A DNA stretch of 64,000 nucleotides from Diadema setosum (Eukaryota; Echinodermata; Echinoidea; Diadematoida; Diadematidae). The notes under the pieces were generated by a model. That model did no database searches. It saw only the letters and a list, made by a program, of their open reading frames with translations, and was not told the origin of the DNA. A program made the position numbers and the translations under genes. Below are positions 22,851 to 34,293 of this stretch, in pieces; position 1 is the stretch's first letter; each line of letters opens with the position of its first letter. Location of the stretch: NCBI GenBank assembly GCA_033980235.1, contig CM067077.1:1485501-1549500 (forward strand), read 5' to 3'.

Positions 22851-23082
22851 TGGCTGGTATGATGTTAACATTTCTTTTTGCGAACAAAAAGTAAACAAAC
22901 AAACAAACAAATCCATCAAATTCCGTCCTCCCGCCGTTGTAGATTTTTGGATCAGACCAATAATTATATCGTTCCATTAGTCACTGTTCATCACAATAGG
23001 GTAGATGTTTGCTTTGCTATATCCCTACAGTGAGGATGATCCAGTTAAAAATCAGTTGCTTAGCGCAATAATTTACACATAC

Positions 23083-23394
23083 CCAATTGTAGATACGTCT
23101 CAGCAATCCGGACAAGCTTGGCTCTCATCAGAGCTTCCCTCAAGTCTGATCGAAGTGACGACGGGCTCACCCTCTCACTCCATTTACGAAGCATGCAAAG
23201 AGCTCCATAGCTAGTTACTTCATGGTAACGACTGTTCATTCGTATGAAGTTCTGGAGTTCTCCCGCGGTGAAGCCCAACTCTTTCCCAAGGTCCTCGATG
23301 GCTTCGTCGTCTGGGATATCTCCAGCAATGGCTCTCAGAACGGAGTCCAAATCATCTAGCTGTGTGAGGAAAACATCTGTTGACGTTCGAGGAG
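23083..23394 (-). CDS. Death-domain exon, unit 1
   Basis: Internal coding exon read on the minus strand. The acceptor is TTTTGTTTTATGCAG before CTCCTCGAACG; the donor is GG followed by GTATGTG. At 312 bp it starts needing one base from the upstream exon and ends one base over, so it can be skipped or repeated without a frame change. The product has a six-helix death-domain pattern: LRAIAGDIPDDEAIEDLGKE, then LGFTAGELQNFI, the tryptophan-bearing CMLRKWSERV, and LREALMRAKLVRIAETYL. Death domains mediate homotypic assembly in innate-immune and apoptotic signalling. The rest of the gene was not found, so whether it is a receptor, kinase or adaptor is unknown. Confidence 0.82.
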
Positions 23395-23487
23395 CTGCAT
23401 AAAACAAAATAATGTATGGTCCTTAATCGTGCAATGGAACAAGATTTCGCACTCGACGAAAGATGAGGTGCACTATTCAACTCGGCT

Positions 23488-23742
23488 TCACTTCATTGAA
23501 TAGAGCACCTCTATCTTGAACCTCGTGCGAAATCTTGTACCATAGCATCGTGACCATTCAGTATTTATTGTGAAGCGATAGCCATTTTGGTGAATCAATG
23601 TAGGGACAGTAGCAAGCAAATACTGCATGACATCTAAGTCTTGCTCATCAACTCTGATATGATTCTCCTTACTTAAAAAAAAATAGAGATCTTTTAATCC
23701 GTCCCGTCGTACGATTAAGATTTGTTGTTGCCATGGAAACAA
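23488..23742 (-). repeat. K segment, copy in unit 1
   Basis: Open on the minus strand for 84 codons with SKENHIRVDEQDLDVM. An identical copy sits at 24434-24688 and a diverged one at 18984-19260. It lies between death-domain exons, includes an X-box-like GTTGCCATGGAAAC at 23727, and lacks convincing splice borders. Most likely intronic repeat; an exon cannot be excluded. Confidence 0.45.
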
Positions 23743-24027
23743 TATAAATGTCTGTCTTTTTTACAATGCAGTGTCATGCACTTTTGTGTATTAACGTTTG
23801 ACCATTAGGGATATAATGGCTGGTATTTCTCTTCGTGAGCCTATATCAAATTCCGTCCTTTCACAGTTCCTTGTGGGGTTTTTTTTATATAAGACTCATG
23901 ATTATATCGTTCTATTCATCACTATCCATAACAAACGTACGGTGGATGTTTGTTCTGTTTTTTTTTTCCTTACGGTGAGGATGATTCAGTTGAAAATCAG
24001 TAGCTTAGCGCTATAATCTACACATAC

Positions 24028-24340
24028 CCGATAATAGATGTGTCTCAACAATCCGGACAAGCTTGGGCTCTCATCAGAGCTTCTCTCAGGTCTGATCGAA
24101 GTGACGACGGGCTCACCCTCTCACTCCATATACGAAGCATGCAAAGAGTTCCATCACTTGTTACTTCATTGTAACGACTGTTCATTCGTATGAAGTTCTG
24201 GAGTTCTCCCGCGGTGAAGCCCAACTCTTTCCCAAGGTCCTCGATGGCTTCGTCGTCTGGGATATCTCCAGCAATGGCTCTCAGAACGGAGTCCAAATCA
24301 TCTAGCTGTGTGAGGAAAACATCTGTTGACGTTCGAGGAG
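24028..24340 (-). pseudogene. Death-domain exon, unit 2, one-base insertion
   Basis: Same acceptor (ATGCAG) and donor (GGGTATGTG) as unit 1, but 313 bp instead of 312. The extra G lies in GCTTGGGCTC (GCTTGGCTC in units 1 and 3). It shifts the end of helix 6: LREALMRA is followed by QACPDC and a stop instead of KLVRIAET. If spliced in, the transcript would terminate here with a shortened last helix. The rest, including CMLRIWSERV, matches unit 1 almost exactly. It may be a dead exon, a poison exon, or an assembly error in a short G-run. Confidence 0.75.
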
Positions 24341-24433
24341 CTGCATAAAACAAAATAATGTATGGTCCTTAATCGTGCAATGGAACAAGATTTCGCACTC
24401 GACGAAAGATGAGGTGCACTATTCAACTCGGCT

Positions 24434-24688
24434 TCACTTCATTGAATAGAGCACCTCTATCTTGAACCTCGTGCGAAATCTTGTACCATAGCATCGTGAC
24501 CATTCAGTATTTATTGTGAAGCGATAGCCATTTTGGTGAATCAATGTAGGGACAGTAGCAAGCAAATACTGCATGACATCTAAGTCTTGCTCATCAACTC
24601 TGATATGATTCTCCTTACTTAAAAAAAAATAGAGATCTTTTAATCCGTCCCGTCGTACGATTAAGATTTGTTGTTGCCATGGAAACAA
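24434..24688 (-). repeat. K segment, copy in unit 2
   Basis: Appears identical in translation to 23488-23742 over all 84 codons. Part of the tandem unit. Confidence 0.45.
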
Positions 24689-24974
24689 TATAAATGTCTG
24701 TCTTTTTTACAATGCAGTGTCATGCACTTTTGTGTATTAACGTTTGACCATTAGGGATATAATGGCTGGTATTTCTCTTCGTGAGCCTATATCAAATTCC
24801 GTCCTTTCACAGTTCCTTGTGGGTTTTTTTTTTATATAAGACTCATGATTATATCGTTCTATTCATCACTATTCATAACAAACGTACGGTGGATGTTTGT
24901 TCTGTTTTTTTTTTCCTTACGGTGAGGATGATTCAGTTGAAAATCAGTAGCTTAGCGCTATAATCTACACATAC

Positions 24975-25256
24975 CCGATAATAGATGTGTCTCAACAATC
25001 CGGACAAGCTTGGCTCTCATCAGAGCTTCTCTCAGGTCTGATCGAAGTGACGACGGGCTCACCCTCTCACTCCATATACGAAGCATGCAAAGAGTTCCAT
25101 AGCTAGTTACTTCATTGTAACGACTGTTAACTCGTATGAAGTTCTGGAGTTCTCCCGCGGTGAAGCCCAACTCTTTCCCAAGGTCCTCGATGGCTTCGTC
25201 GTCTGGGATTTCTCTAGCAATGACCCTCAGAAGGGTATCCATTTCACCTGAATGTT
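24975..25256 (-). CDS. Death-domain exon, unit 3
   Basis: Most upstream (5') of the three exons and the most diverged: LLRVIAREIPDDEAIEDLGK, NFIRVNSRYNE, CMLRIWSERV and AKLVRIVETHL. Two acceptors are possible: ATTACAG at 25267 or CTGCAG at 25256. Choosing CTGCAG gives 282 bp and the same start and end phase as units 1 and 2, so I prefer it; it also aligns with their ATGCAG. The donor GGGTATGTG is conserved. The whole death-domain fold is intact. Confidence 0.78.
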
Positions 25257-25505
25257 CTGCAGCCCTCCTGTAATAAATATTTAAGCAAGCTTATCATCTA
25301 ATGATGCCTGTACCGTTCGCCGTGGCAAGAAGATTACGACTTTTAGACTTTATTCTCCTTCCGCATTTTATCTGCTTTCTGACCCAAAAGTCTGAACAGT
25401 TCCTGCAGCACTTCATATTAAGAATATAACATACCTTGTACAACAAAACACGAAAGCAAGAAATACAAGGAAAAAGAACTTTCTATTCAAGACAAAACGT
25501 ACCCG

Positions 25506-25614
25506 CTATAAAAGGATATGGTAAAATCTTCACTTCATCTAAATGGCCATCATCTATTTTGAAGTGTTTCTTTGCTCTTGATTTGTGAAATATACGAAGA
25601 GCTTGCTTCCAAAA
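25506..25614 (-). CDS. Possible upstream exon of death-domain gene
   Basis: Minus-strand coding candidate ending at a good donor (GCGG before GTACGT). The visible product includes [16 protein letters not shown] and [17 protein letters not shown], and leaves one base over, exactly the phase that the death-domain exons need. Its 5' side runs into a 37-bp hairpin and a long (TA)n tract, so the true acceptor is unclear or destroyed. No known domain recognised. It could equally be part of a Penelope-related repeat whose hammerhead relic lies at 25812. Confidence 0.4.
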
Positions 25615-25651
25615 GGCGCTAAATCCATCATTTTTCAATGGATTTAGCGCC
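25615..25651. repeat. 37-bp hairpin GGCGCTAAATCCATC
   Basis: GGCGCTAAATCCAT at the left is the reverse complement of ATGGATTTAGCGCC at the right, with a short CATTTTTCA loop. It stands directly beside (TA)n. Confidence 0.85.
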
Positions 25652-25756
<105 letters not shown>

Positions 25757-25811
25757 GTGCGAGGAGAAGAGCATTCGTGGAAGTAGCAAATGCTCAACGT
25801 TTGTATATATT

Positions 25812-25850
25812 GCCGAGCTTTCGATCCTGTTAGGACCTTCAACAGGGCTG
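25812..25850 (-). ncRNA. Decayed hammerhead-like motif
   Basis: On the minus strand CTGTTGA (CTGATGA expected), a GGTCCTAACAGGATC hairpin, an intact GAAA and GCTCGGC. The order is that of Penelope-associated hammerheads. The A-to-T change in the first core box should abolish cleavage. No reverse transcriptase adjoins, so it marks a residual terminal repeat. Confidence 0.45.
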
Positions 25851-25856
25851 TAATGA

Positions 25857-26786
25857 TACAAAACTGACTCACTCGTATGGCCACACTCGTAACAATATAA
25901 ATCTAACTACCTTGAGTCTATAGTGACTATGTCATCAATGAATCCGTAGTTATATAACAGAATACAAAAATAGTATTCATAATTCCATATCATTAAAAGC
26001 ATTTCATAAAAATAACAATATTTCTATGAAATGCATTTAATATAAATATAGTTATATTTTTGATCACTTACCTATATTTTTCATTTAGTGAAAACACGCA
26101 ATATTCCAAAGTTAAGCAAAAACAATTGTAACAAGAGGCGCAAATTTACATCAGAAAATATGTCATTACTCAATAGCGATTTAATCACAAAAACATGGGA
26201 TGATGTATTACTTTGCCCAGACCGAAATACATATGATACGTTCTGAAAAATATTTTTTCTTATTCTTTCAAACATTATCATACGAATGAAAAGAAAAATA
26301 CAAATATGAGAAATAACAATTTGTGGCTAACAGAGGACATTTTTCTTTCAATCAATAGAAATGTGGATAACTAACAATATACATGATGATGCTGATATTA
26401 AGTGATAAAATTATATTATAGACTTGAATTGACACAAATTATCAGGATTTCCTGCAGATTGTAATATACGGAAGCCTCGAAAAATACTACTGGAAATACG
26501 TAAGCCACTTGAAGAGTTATTAATGAGGTCATTGGTATGCAAAAGAAGGAGTCAACATTTCAAATTACACATGACGGACGAACGTGTTATAATTCACGCG
26601 GTTTTAATGATGATTTTTTTTTTTTTATGTAGCTCATATTCAAGCAGCTGCTTCAAATCGATCCTACATTAACAGATTTCGCGCAGTATTTAGTCATGCC
26701 AAGCCATAATTCACTTTTTTTTTAAATTCAACAAATTATACTGCGGTCCTTGATATTGTAAAATCATTAAAATCAAATAATACAAT
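25857..26786. other. AT-rich spacer, no gene seen
   Basis: Unique AT-rich sequence without recognisable repeats beyond short A/T runs (26610-26628). Confidence 0.5.
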
Positions 26787-26935
26787 TACACTCTAAGAAA
26801 AAAGGTTCTCAAATGGTTCTCGTCGGCTCCAAAATGATTCTCATCAGATGGTTCTCGCAAAATGGTTCCGATGAGCACCTATAAATGGTTCCCAATCGAA
26901 ATGGTTCCGTTCGTCACCATTTGCTAGTATGCGAC
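26787..26935 (+). mobile_element. Fragment of ACACTCTAAGAAAAAAGGTTCT MITE family
   Basis: Starts TTACACTCTAAGAAAAAAGG followed by several AATGGTTCTCG / GATGAGCACC words, like the full foldback copy at 31547-31949. Only one end is recognised; the other fades after CCATTTGC. Confidence 0.6.
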
Positions 26936-27159
26936 CAAGTCCCTGAGTGTTAATTTGTGGTACTCTTGCAGGTCAAACAATATCTTTAGGTACACTTTCA
27001 TTTTCCCCCTTGCTGTATATTCGAATGCCAGATGTAAGAATCATCAAAACTGTGGTAGTGGTACAAAAATATTGTATGTGTTTCTACTGCTGTGATAATA
27101 AAAAGTACGTATTGTTTTTATCGTAGACTAATGACTTCTCTTGGCTGCGTGCCAACTGA

Positions 27160-27330
27160 CAGCTGCCACCATCCAATTTTATAAAATGGGTTCAAGAATG
27201 TAGCCAATAGGAAGCGCTGAAATGAGTCACGTGTGCTTTGGTTATTCTAGTCCCATCGCACTGCGTGTTAAATCCTATTGTCGATCGTCTGTGCGCGCGG
27301 CGGCTCCTTTGAATTGCATGCATACAGTAC
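27160..27330 (+). promoter_or_regulatory. Promoter-like patch
   Basis: A TATAAAA at about 27180, a CCAAT box in GCCAATAGGAA (about 27205), and GAGTCACGTG, which combines E-box and bZIP-like sites, precede a CG-richer stretch with TGTGCGCGCGGCGG. A (CCGG)n run lies at 27377-27392. No first exon could be assigned. Confidence 0.3.
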
Positions 27331-27828
27331 GCGTTGTCAATCCTGAAAACAACTTTTACAATGTAGTTCGGGCTGCCGGCCGGCCGGCCGGCCTTTCTTC
27401 CCTTGTGAATAACATGTGTGGCGTACGTATACTCTTATACGTACACTTTGTACAGTACAGTAGACCAAGCGTTGTGGGACCGGACGCTTACATGGAGTCA
27501 CTTTGAAGGGCAAATCCAACGATTTAGCAGGTTAATTCTCACGCCGTTTTCAGAGTATGTTGTCTAGTAGGCCTATATGAGGAGTCTATATCAAGTCTTT
27601 AAGGTAAAGGATGCTTATTCTTTGTAAAATAAATAAGTTCTCATGCGGGAACTTAAGTGTCCGGAAACCCAACCCCCCATCGTATACTTATACTGTATGT
27701 GCTGGATTTCCGAGTGCGACATGCGTAAATGTTTGGGACGAACATCTTCGGACGTCTTGACCCACAAAGGTACGTGAAAAAAGCTGAAAAATGCTGTTAG
27801 TTTTCGAATTTTCGACCCATTTTATAAA

Positions 27829-27900
27829 ACAAATGATGCACAGGATTATTTCGTGGCGTTAGTGGATCCACTAACGCACTCTATCCTGTGCATCATTTGT
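27829..27900. repeat. 72-bp interrupted palindrome
   Basis: ACAAATGATGCACAGGAT on the left is the exact reverse complement of ATCCTGTGCATCATTTGT on the right. A second inner palindrome CGTTAGTGGATCCACTAACG is centred on GGATCC. It could extrude as a cruciform. Confidence 0.9.
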
Positions 27901-28879
27901 ATAGTATCACACCCATAAACGAACGGCACCCGGTAACGTTAACTAGACATTAATTTTGTCAAAGTGGACTGGAAACGTGTCACTGTCAATTCCATTTTCG
28001 CCATGGCAGTCATCACAATTTAGGAGAATAGGTAAGATTTTTAGTTTTAATGTGTTTTTATCTCGTTGGTACAAAATCAAGTTAGATTCATCACTCAGTT
28101 TTCGTTTTCAGTAGGCTCTACGTTAACGGTTATCTAGATCCTAATGTTAGATCTAATTTGATCGAAGCTGCTATCTTGTGTAATGTTTACCAGGTACAGT
28201 AGATCCAGATCTAACAATAACACGTTAGGCCTAACACACTTACAATTAGAAATTTGGCATAGCAATGGCCCATGTATGGGCTAGCCCGAACAAAAACAGT
28301 GCGGGGCCGGAGCATGGCCATGGCTGTCACGTTTTTACAGCGACTGGGCCGGGCTAAGTTACTTAGCTAGGCCTGCATGTAACGTTTATGCCTATCAAAA
28401 ATAGAGTCTACTAACTCTGAAACACAGCCCGAACGCCGAACGCAAAGATAACTGTGTACAAGGACTCGAGGAGTGCCCCGGGGAAGGTCTATACCGGTGC
28501 ATGCAATAAGGAAATTTGTTCTATAAAAGTATGAGTTATAACTCTCAGTGTTAACGTTAGAGCCAATAGAGATCTGTCTACAGCCCAGTAACTTGTTAGG
28601 CCTAACTGTTAGGTCAAAATCTCTTCAGTATGTTTTCAGGCTTGTTCTAAGTAAGGAGTCACGTCATGTAATGCCGTGTTCTGTTTATCGAATTATAGCA
28701 ATGACTTTGTTTTATTAACGCGGTGTAGGTCTATTGTTGTATCTTTCAATTCATATGTCAGGGAAGTGGACACACCAACATGCACAGAAACCAGGGAACA
28801 AGTAACTCCGGCCGGGACGATGAAGCAGAACATACGTGTTTGGGTCGCTGGTGCGGTTAGGGAAAAGGGTAGATTCTAC
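27901..28879. other. No gene seen
   Basis: Unique-looking sequence with several AACGTTA and TAGGCCTA words; nothing coding is supported. Confidence 0.4.
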
Positions 28880-29520
28880 ATTGATCAGAGAGGCAGCCCG
28901 TGACAGACCGTTGACAACATCGGCCAGAACCGTAGGCTTAACACTAGCCAAGAATGAGCTGGGCGGCCACAAGAATTCATCGATCAGAATAAGAGCCCGG
29001 GATAGCCCATTTACAGCATCAGTCAGAACCCTGGGCTAGTCGAGAATGAGCTGTGTGGCTTATGACGATACATCGATCAGAATGACAGCCCGTGATAGCC
29101 CGTTGACAGCATCAAACAGAACCCTGGGCTAGTCAAGAATGAGCTTGGTGACCAAAAGAATACATCGATCAGAATAAGAGCCCGAGATAGCCCATTTACA
29201 GCATCAGCCAGAACCCTGGGCTAGTCGAGAATGAGCTGTGTGGCTTAGGACGATACATCGATCAGAATGACAGCCCGTGATAGCCCGTTGACAGCATCAA
29301 ACAGAACCCTGGGCTAGTCAAGAATGAGCTTGGTGACCAAAAGAATACATCGATCAGAATAAGAGCCCGAGATAGCCTATTTACAGCATCAGCCAGAACC
29401 CTGGGCTAGTCGAGAATGAGCTGTGTGGCTTAAGACGTTATGTATCGATCAGAATGACAGCCCGTGATAGCCCGTTGACAGCATCACACAGAAACCTACG
29501 CTAGCCAAGAATGAGCTGAT
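28880..29520 (+). repeat. 93-bp tandem repeat, about 7 units
   Basis: Units contain ACATCGATCAGAAT, AGCCCGTGATAGCCCGTTGACAGCATC, AGAACCCTGGGCTAGTC and AAGAATGAGCT. Two subtypes alternate (GACAGCCCGTGATAG...TTGGTGACC and AAGAGCCCGAGATAG...GTGTGGCTT), making a 186-bp higher-order unit. The length is a multiple of three and several frames stay open for one or two units, but stops occur in later units. Confidence 0.88.
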
Positions 29521-29574
29521 TCAAAGAAAAAAACACTGTTTAGCTGCCATAGAAAACCTTTGAGAAATATGTAG

Positions 29575-29703
29575 ATAGGGTAGGTAAGTCCATTTGCATT
29601 GACTTATACATAGTCTATATTATAGCTGCTCTTTCAGAATCTGCCGTCAACCAAATATTCATGTCAGGCGACTTTTTGTTGGTTTGTGTGATGGAGGGTC
29701 ACA
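29575..29703 (+). mobile_element. 3' end fragment of TGTGACC-tip transposon
   Basis: Matches the right end of the complete copy at 44874-45564: TAAGTCCATTTG, GCTGCTCTTTCAGAATCTG, TTCATGTCAGGCGACTTTTTG and the tip GGGTCACA followed by TA. The left part is missing. Confidence 0.7.
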
Positions 29704-29805
29704 TATAATTTTGTTATGATCCCAATACAGTATTTGCAACTTACAATGTATCAGTGGTAATGTTTCACTATAATTTGCATTTAACAGCTTTGAATCAACT
29801 GTATC

Positions 29806-29827
29806 GGGGGGGGGGGGGGGGGGGGGG
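29806..29827 (+). repeat. G-homopolymer of about 22 bases
   Basis: One of many long G or C runs in the window, here outside a recognised transposon. Confidence 0.9.
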
Positions 29828-30002
29828 TAGACATAATGAGATCAGACCAGATGCCAAGCTGAGAAGTTGAGTCATTCATAGTTCTAAACTTTAAAAGCAC
29901 AAACGGAAAATGCTCTTTATACTTCTCCAGTCATTGTGTGGTCGATTTCTGCACACTTTTAAAGTTTGCACCTAGACTGGTAAAACTTATTGCATTTATA
30001 CC

Positions 30003-31400
30003 CACGCAGGAATTACGTATTGTGTAGAGGATTATGTGTAGAGGATTATGTAATTTATTTCAAAGCACTGATCCACCTCTTGTCACCAGTTTATATTGCT
30101 TTTGCAGAAATACAAAGTGTACATGTACGTGGTGGTGGTGTTTAAAAGACTGTTGGCAAATGTGGTGAACAAAATGACAAATGCTCACAACATTATTGTC
30201 ATAGGCAGGTTATAGGACAGCAAATTCAAACCTCAGCTTTAGGCCTGCATTGTATAGTACTCTAATGAATTTGTTGCTCTGCTTAAAAAAAAAAGTGTAA
30301 ATTTTTATTGATTCCCAATGTTATATATTTTAGATCATGGTTGAGGAATTTTGTTCATTCATGCTTGTGAAACTGTGTGGGTGTGGTATCCTAGCACTTT
30401 TCCCCTTGGGATTCGTATTATCCTTCACATTATAAAACAATATGTTCTTTTCTTTGTGTGTGTGTGTGTGTTTTCGTAGGACATGCTGTAAATTGTCAGA
30501 AGTCATGATTAACCTGAATTGTGGTACTCTTCTTGTATTTGCAGTTGTATAGATGTGTCTATGGTGCTTTCAAATTGCAGAACAACGACAACAAAAAAGG
30601 TCACTCGTATACAAACAAAGATAAGTTAATCCAAGTACTCGACGTTATGAATGTGAAGAAGTGTACAGCTTATCCTATCCCAAGTATCATACCAGCAATA
30701 TAATGTATGTTTTCTGTGACAATACCAAAGGTCCTGTTTAATGGACTTGTTTTCCTGCCCTTTGTAGTTGCTTTTAGGACAAATATGCTTTAAAAGAAAA
30801 AAACAACACCGAACAAACCAGCAAATATGTGGAAAAAGTTCCTCATACTACTTAAGTAATGTACTTGACTTCTGCCTATCTTATGACTGACACAATTACT
30901 GTATCTCATCCATGCAGGAATTATTTCACAGAAAATTAGAAATTTTGTTATGTATTTCAAAAGCCTGATCCACCTCTTGCTATTTCATATCATCTGTACA
31001 GAGATGTGTGATGGTGTTTCAAGAACTGCTCGGTACACAAATGACAAATATTGTGGAAAAAAAATTAGTGAACAAGTGAAAATATTTTGTTAAGAATATT
31101 TGACAGATTATAACATGACAAATACAAACCTCACCTTTAGATTGTAAAAGTGAAGGTGAATAAATACATTTCTGCGAATTTGTGAAAGAGCAATTTTCTA
31201 TGGTTTTCAGTTATTGAGTAATGTTTCATGAAAAACAGGCTGGTGAATGTCATGTACATGTATTTAAACTTGTGAAACTGTGTGTGCATGGGTGTGTTAT
31301 CCTTGCTCTTTTTTTCCAGTGTCAATGATAATGTATGACATGCTAATGTATTGCTAATATACATGTTTTGAACGTAAATTTGACTGATGAGATGAAATTC
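30003..31400 (+). repeat. Diverged 0.9-kb direct duplication
   Basis: 30003-30400 and 30908-31310 share, in the same order, GCAGGAATTA, CTGATCCACCTCTTG, GGTGTTT(C/A)AA, AAATGACAAAT, CAAACCTCA and GTGAAACTGTGTG. Offset about 905 bp. No coding region is conserved between copies. Confidence 0.6.
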
Positions 31401-31546
31401 AGATGAATTCATTTCATTTCAAATGAGTTTGTGATGCACAGTTTTAATGCAAATAGGTAATGTACCCTTAAGAATGGTGCCAGTGAAGCACCTTACCAGC
31501 ACTGCATGTGAAACACACCAAAATTACACAGATATCAATTCATATA

Positions 31547-31949
31547 CTACATTCTAAGATAAAAGAAAAGGTTCTTTTGAGCACCATTAAATGGTTCTCA
31601 GCACTGTCACAATAGCGACACCTTTTGTGGAGCCTGTGAGAACCTTTTTTTAAATGGTGCCTGTCAGCACCTTTTAACATTGGTGCCCATTAGAACCTTT
31701 TCCAATGAAATGGTTCCCATGAGCACCTTTTGAAAAAGAGTCAAAAAGGTGCCCATGGGCACCTTTTAAATGGTACTAACGAGCACCATTTCATCGGGAT
31801 AAAGGTTCTAATGGGCACCTTTTGCAAAAGGTGCCGACAAGCACCATTTAAAAAAGGTTCTCACGAGCACCTAAAAGGGTGTCGCTATTGTGACAGTGCT
31901 GAGAACCATTTAATGGTGCTCAAAAGAACTTTTTTTTCTAAGAGTGTAG
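31547..31949. mobile_element. 403-bp foldback MITE
   Basis: The two halves are long inverted repeats: CTAAGATAAAAGAAAAGGTT, TTTTGAGCACCATTAAATGG and GACACCTTTT on the left mirror AGGGTGTCGCTATTGTGACA, ACCATTTAATGGTGCTC and CTAAGAGTGTAG on the right. Inside, GGTGCCCATGGGCACC-type palindromes repeat. Nearly the whole length can fold as one hairpin. It has no coding capacity; an autonomous partner must supply transposase. Confidence 0.85.
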
Positions 31950-33812
31950 TCATAATGAAATGAGCACATCTCTTATTCAATAAACAGTTAATATCATAAT
32001 GTGTCGCTCTCAACTGATATATTTTCCAACAAATGTAAAATTGCAAAAGTTGTTACATTATGCAAAAAGATGAATCTTATCTTGTGTCGAATTACCTTGC
32101 TGTCTCTATTCTTCGTAATCTTTCTTAATAATAGAAAAGCTTGTTTAGACAGACTGTATGTTTTTTTTTTTGTTACAAAATGATATACTGAACCAAGACC
32201 AACACTGTTTCAGGAAATTTCATTCTACAGATGTGGCACTAATGCTGATAGCCTAACCGTTTGATAGAGCGTCGCTGCCTTAGCTGAACAAAAACATGTC
32301 ATCGGTGTGTTCATGGACCTATTAGGCAAAGTATTCGTCACTCTATGAACACACTATCATTTTACGAAATATACATTTTTATGGAGTTTTTGGCATTTCA
32401 CGTGAACGTTTCAAAGCTAACCTATCAAATATAGAGAGCAATACGTGTACTATGGCCCGAATTCACGAAGGTGGTACACTCTTGTCCATGGTTCAAACCA
32501 TTGACAAAGACCATAGTTTTGTATGGGGCGCCAAGTGTCGCATGGCCTATTACGTCGATGAAACGACCATTTCGTAACGAAATGAACACTTCGTAGACGA
32601 AATAATAATTTCGTTAACAAAAATGGTCATTTAGTCGAAGAAATGACTGATTTCGTAATGAAATAGACCATGGCACACTTGGCGCCCAATAAAAAACGCG
32701 TTTTTCCCCCCGAGACCGACACCCACGAGTCATACGGTCCACGATGCCGACATCATAAATTAGCTCACCAGACCGACACTATGCAAAGAAAGCCCACGAG
32801 ACCGACACTAGACAAAGAAGGCTCACGAGATTGACAGGATGATCAGCGCCATCTAAATGCCAATTACAAATAGGCAATTCCATGAGAAATGTTCACTTTG
32901 GTGAAAAAATGAAGTTTTGAGTTTCACTTAAGTTCTCAAATATTCTAAGAAAGTATCATATTTCATTTTTCACTAGTCGCATCTTTGTCATTACAAAATT
33001 TTGTATTTTTCTCAGTCAATGAAAATACTGTATGATGTGTTGCAATGACGCAAAAAATTTTGCTATTTTTAAAGAGTTTAGTGTTCTTGTCTCTAAAGAA
33101 GGCCAAATATGTCCTAGAGGCCTTGCTCAGCTTTTAAATTATAGTCCAGTGAATATATCAACGGAAAATCACAACCAACTTCCTTAGCATTCATCAGTTT
33201 TTGACCCATTGATCCTCAAAGTTGTGTGATTTCCAGAACATTTGAAGCGTCATGTCCGTTACGTTTTTCACTATAAGTTTTCATAGCCAAGAGGAAATTA
33301 GTGTAAAGTTGCTGTAAATTCATTTTCTATGTAAGGATTGAATCCCCTTGCATGTGTGAAAACCAGTTTTCTATACCACTTCTAGTTTTCCTGTAAATGG
33401 CGTAACGGACATGACACTTTGCGTAACGGACATGACACCTCATATTAGACAAGTGGCAAAAATAACACTGTGGCCCAGTGAAACAGGATGGTGATTAGTT
33501 TTAATTGCTTGAGGATAGTAGGACATTTCTGTACTTCAGTAAATAATTAAGTCCGCACATCACTCAATAGAACAAAAACAAGCAGACTTTGCTTTCTTCC
33601 ACTGGAAGACTGTTGATTTTAGATGATCTTGCTACCCTGTTACACCGGTTTGATCCATTCCCACCTCTTGTAATCCTGACTGACAAACAGCAGCTGTCAT
33701 TCCAAGGAGTATTTAGAAAATGGAGTTTTCATTGTTGGCCTTCCCTTCAAAACTTAAAATGAGCACTTTCTACATATAAGTACATTGTAGACCACATTTA
33801 ACACACATCCAC

Positions 33813-33944
33813 CATGAAGTCAACACAACAGCCAGGAACTCCTGCACCAATGGATCCTCGTGCATCCAATGAACATGACGATACAACAACAAAGAATCCA
33901 AATGTCACCAGCATCAATGTCTTCAATGATGGTGTTGCCTCATA
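33813..33944 (+). CDS. Small unrecognised ORF in element A
   Basis: 43 codons from an ATG in CCACCATGAAG context, starting MKSTQQPGTPAPMDPRASNE and rich in T, N, P and D. It ends in a stop just before a T-run. It might be the first exon of a transposon gene, but no domain or good donor is visible, and chance cannot be ruled out. Confidence 0.2.
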
Positions 33945-34293
33945 ATTTTTTTTTGGAAAAAAGTTTGTGCTGCATCCATACATACCTCTTTCATCTCTAT
34001 GACTATATAAATCCACACCTTCAGTGGCACGTTAATGAGATATCACTTGCCAAGAGGGCTGAGAATGGAAATGTTTGCTTTATTAAGCGTGTTGACAGTA
34101 CATGTAGCTCTATCGTCAGAGAAAGTCGGTCTGAATGCTGGCTATCCATTTCATCAATACAACTAAACTACTGTAGATGTACCTCTATGCCAAGGGATAT
34201 ACTGGTATCGTGATGACAGCACACAGCATCGTACAAAAAGCACAATTTTGACATGCTATGAGAAGATGTTTATCCACTGAAAGGTACACAGTA

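Larger units (their letters stand above)
22851..25267 (-). repeat. Tandem array of about 946-bp units carrying death-domain exons
   Basis: Equivalent donor sites lie at 23083, 24028 and 24975, giving periods of 945 and 947 bp. A partial fourth unit, without the exon, is visible at 22851-23080 (GGATATAATGGCTGGTAT and TTAGCGCAATAAT words). Units 1 and 2 are nearly identical, unit 3 is more diverged, which suggests recent duplication or gene conversion. Confidence 0.85.

Noticed and set aside
23488..23742. K segment as a coding exon (SKENHIRVDEQDLDVM)
   Set aside because: The third copy near 19.1 kb differs mainly by amino-acid-changing substitutions and an indel, and no splice borders fit; kept only as a repeat.
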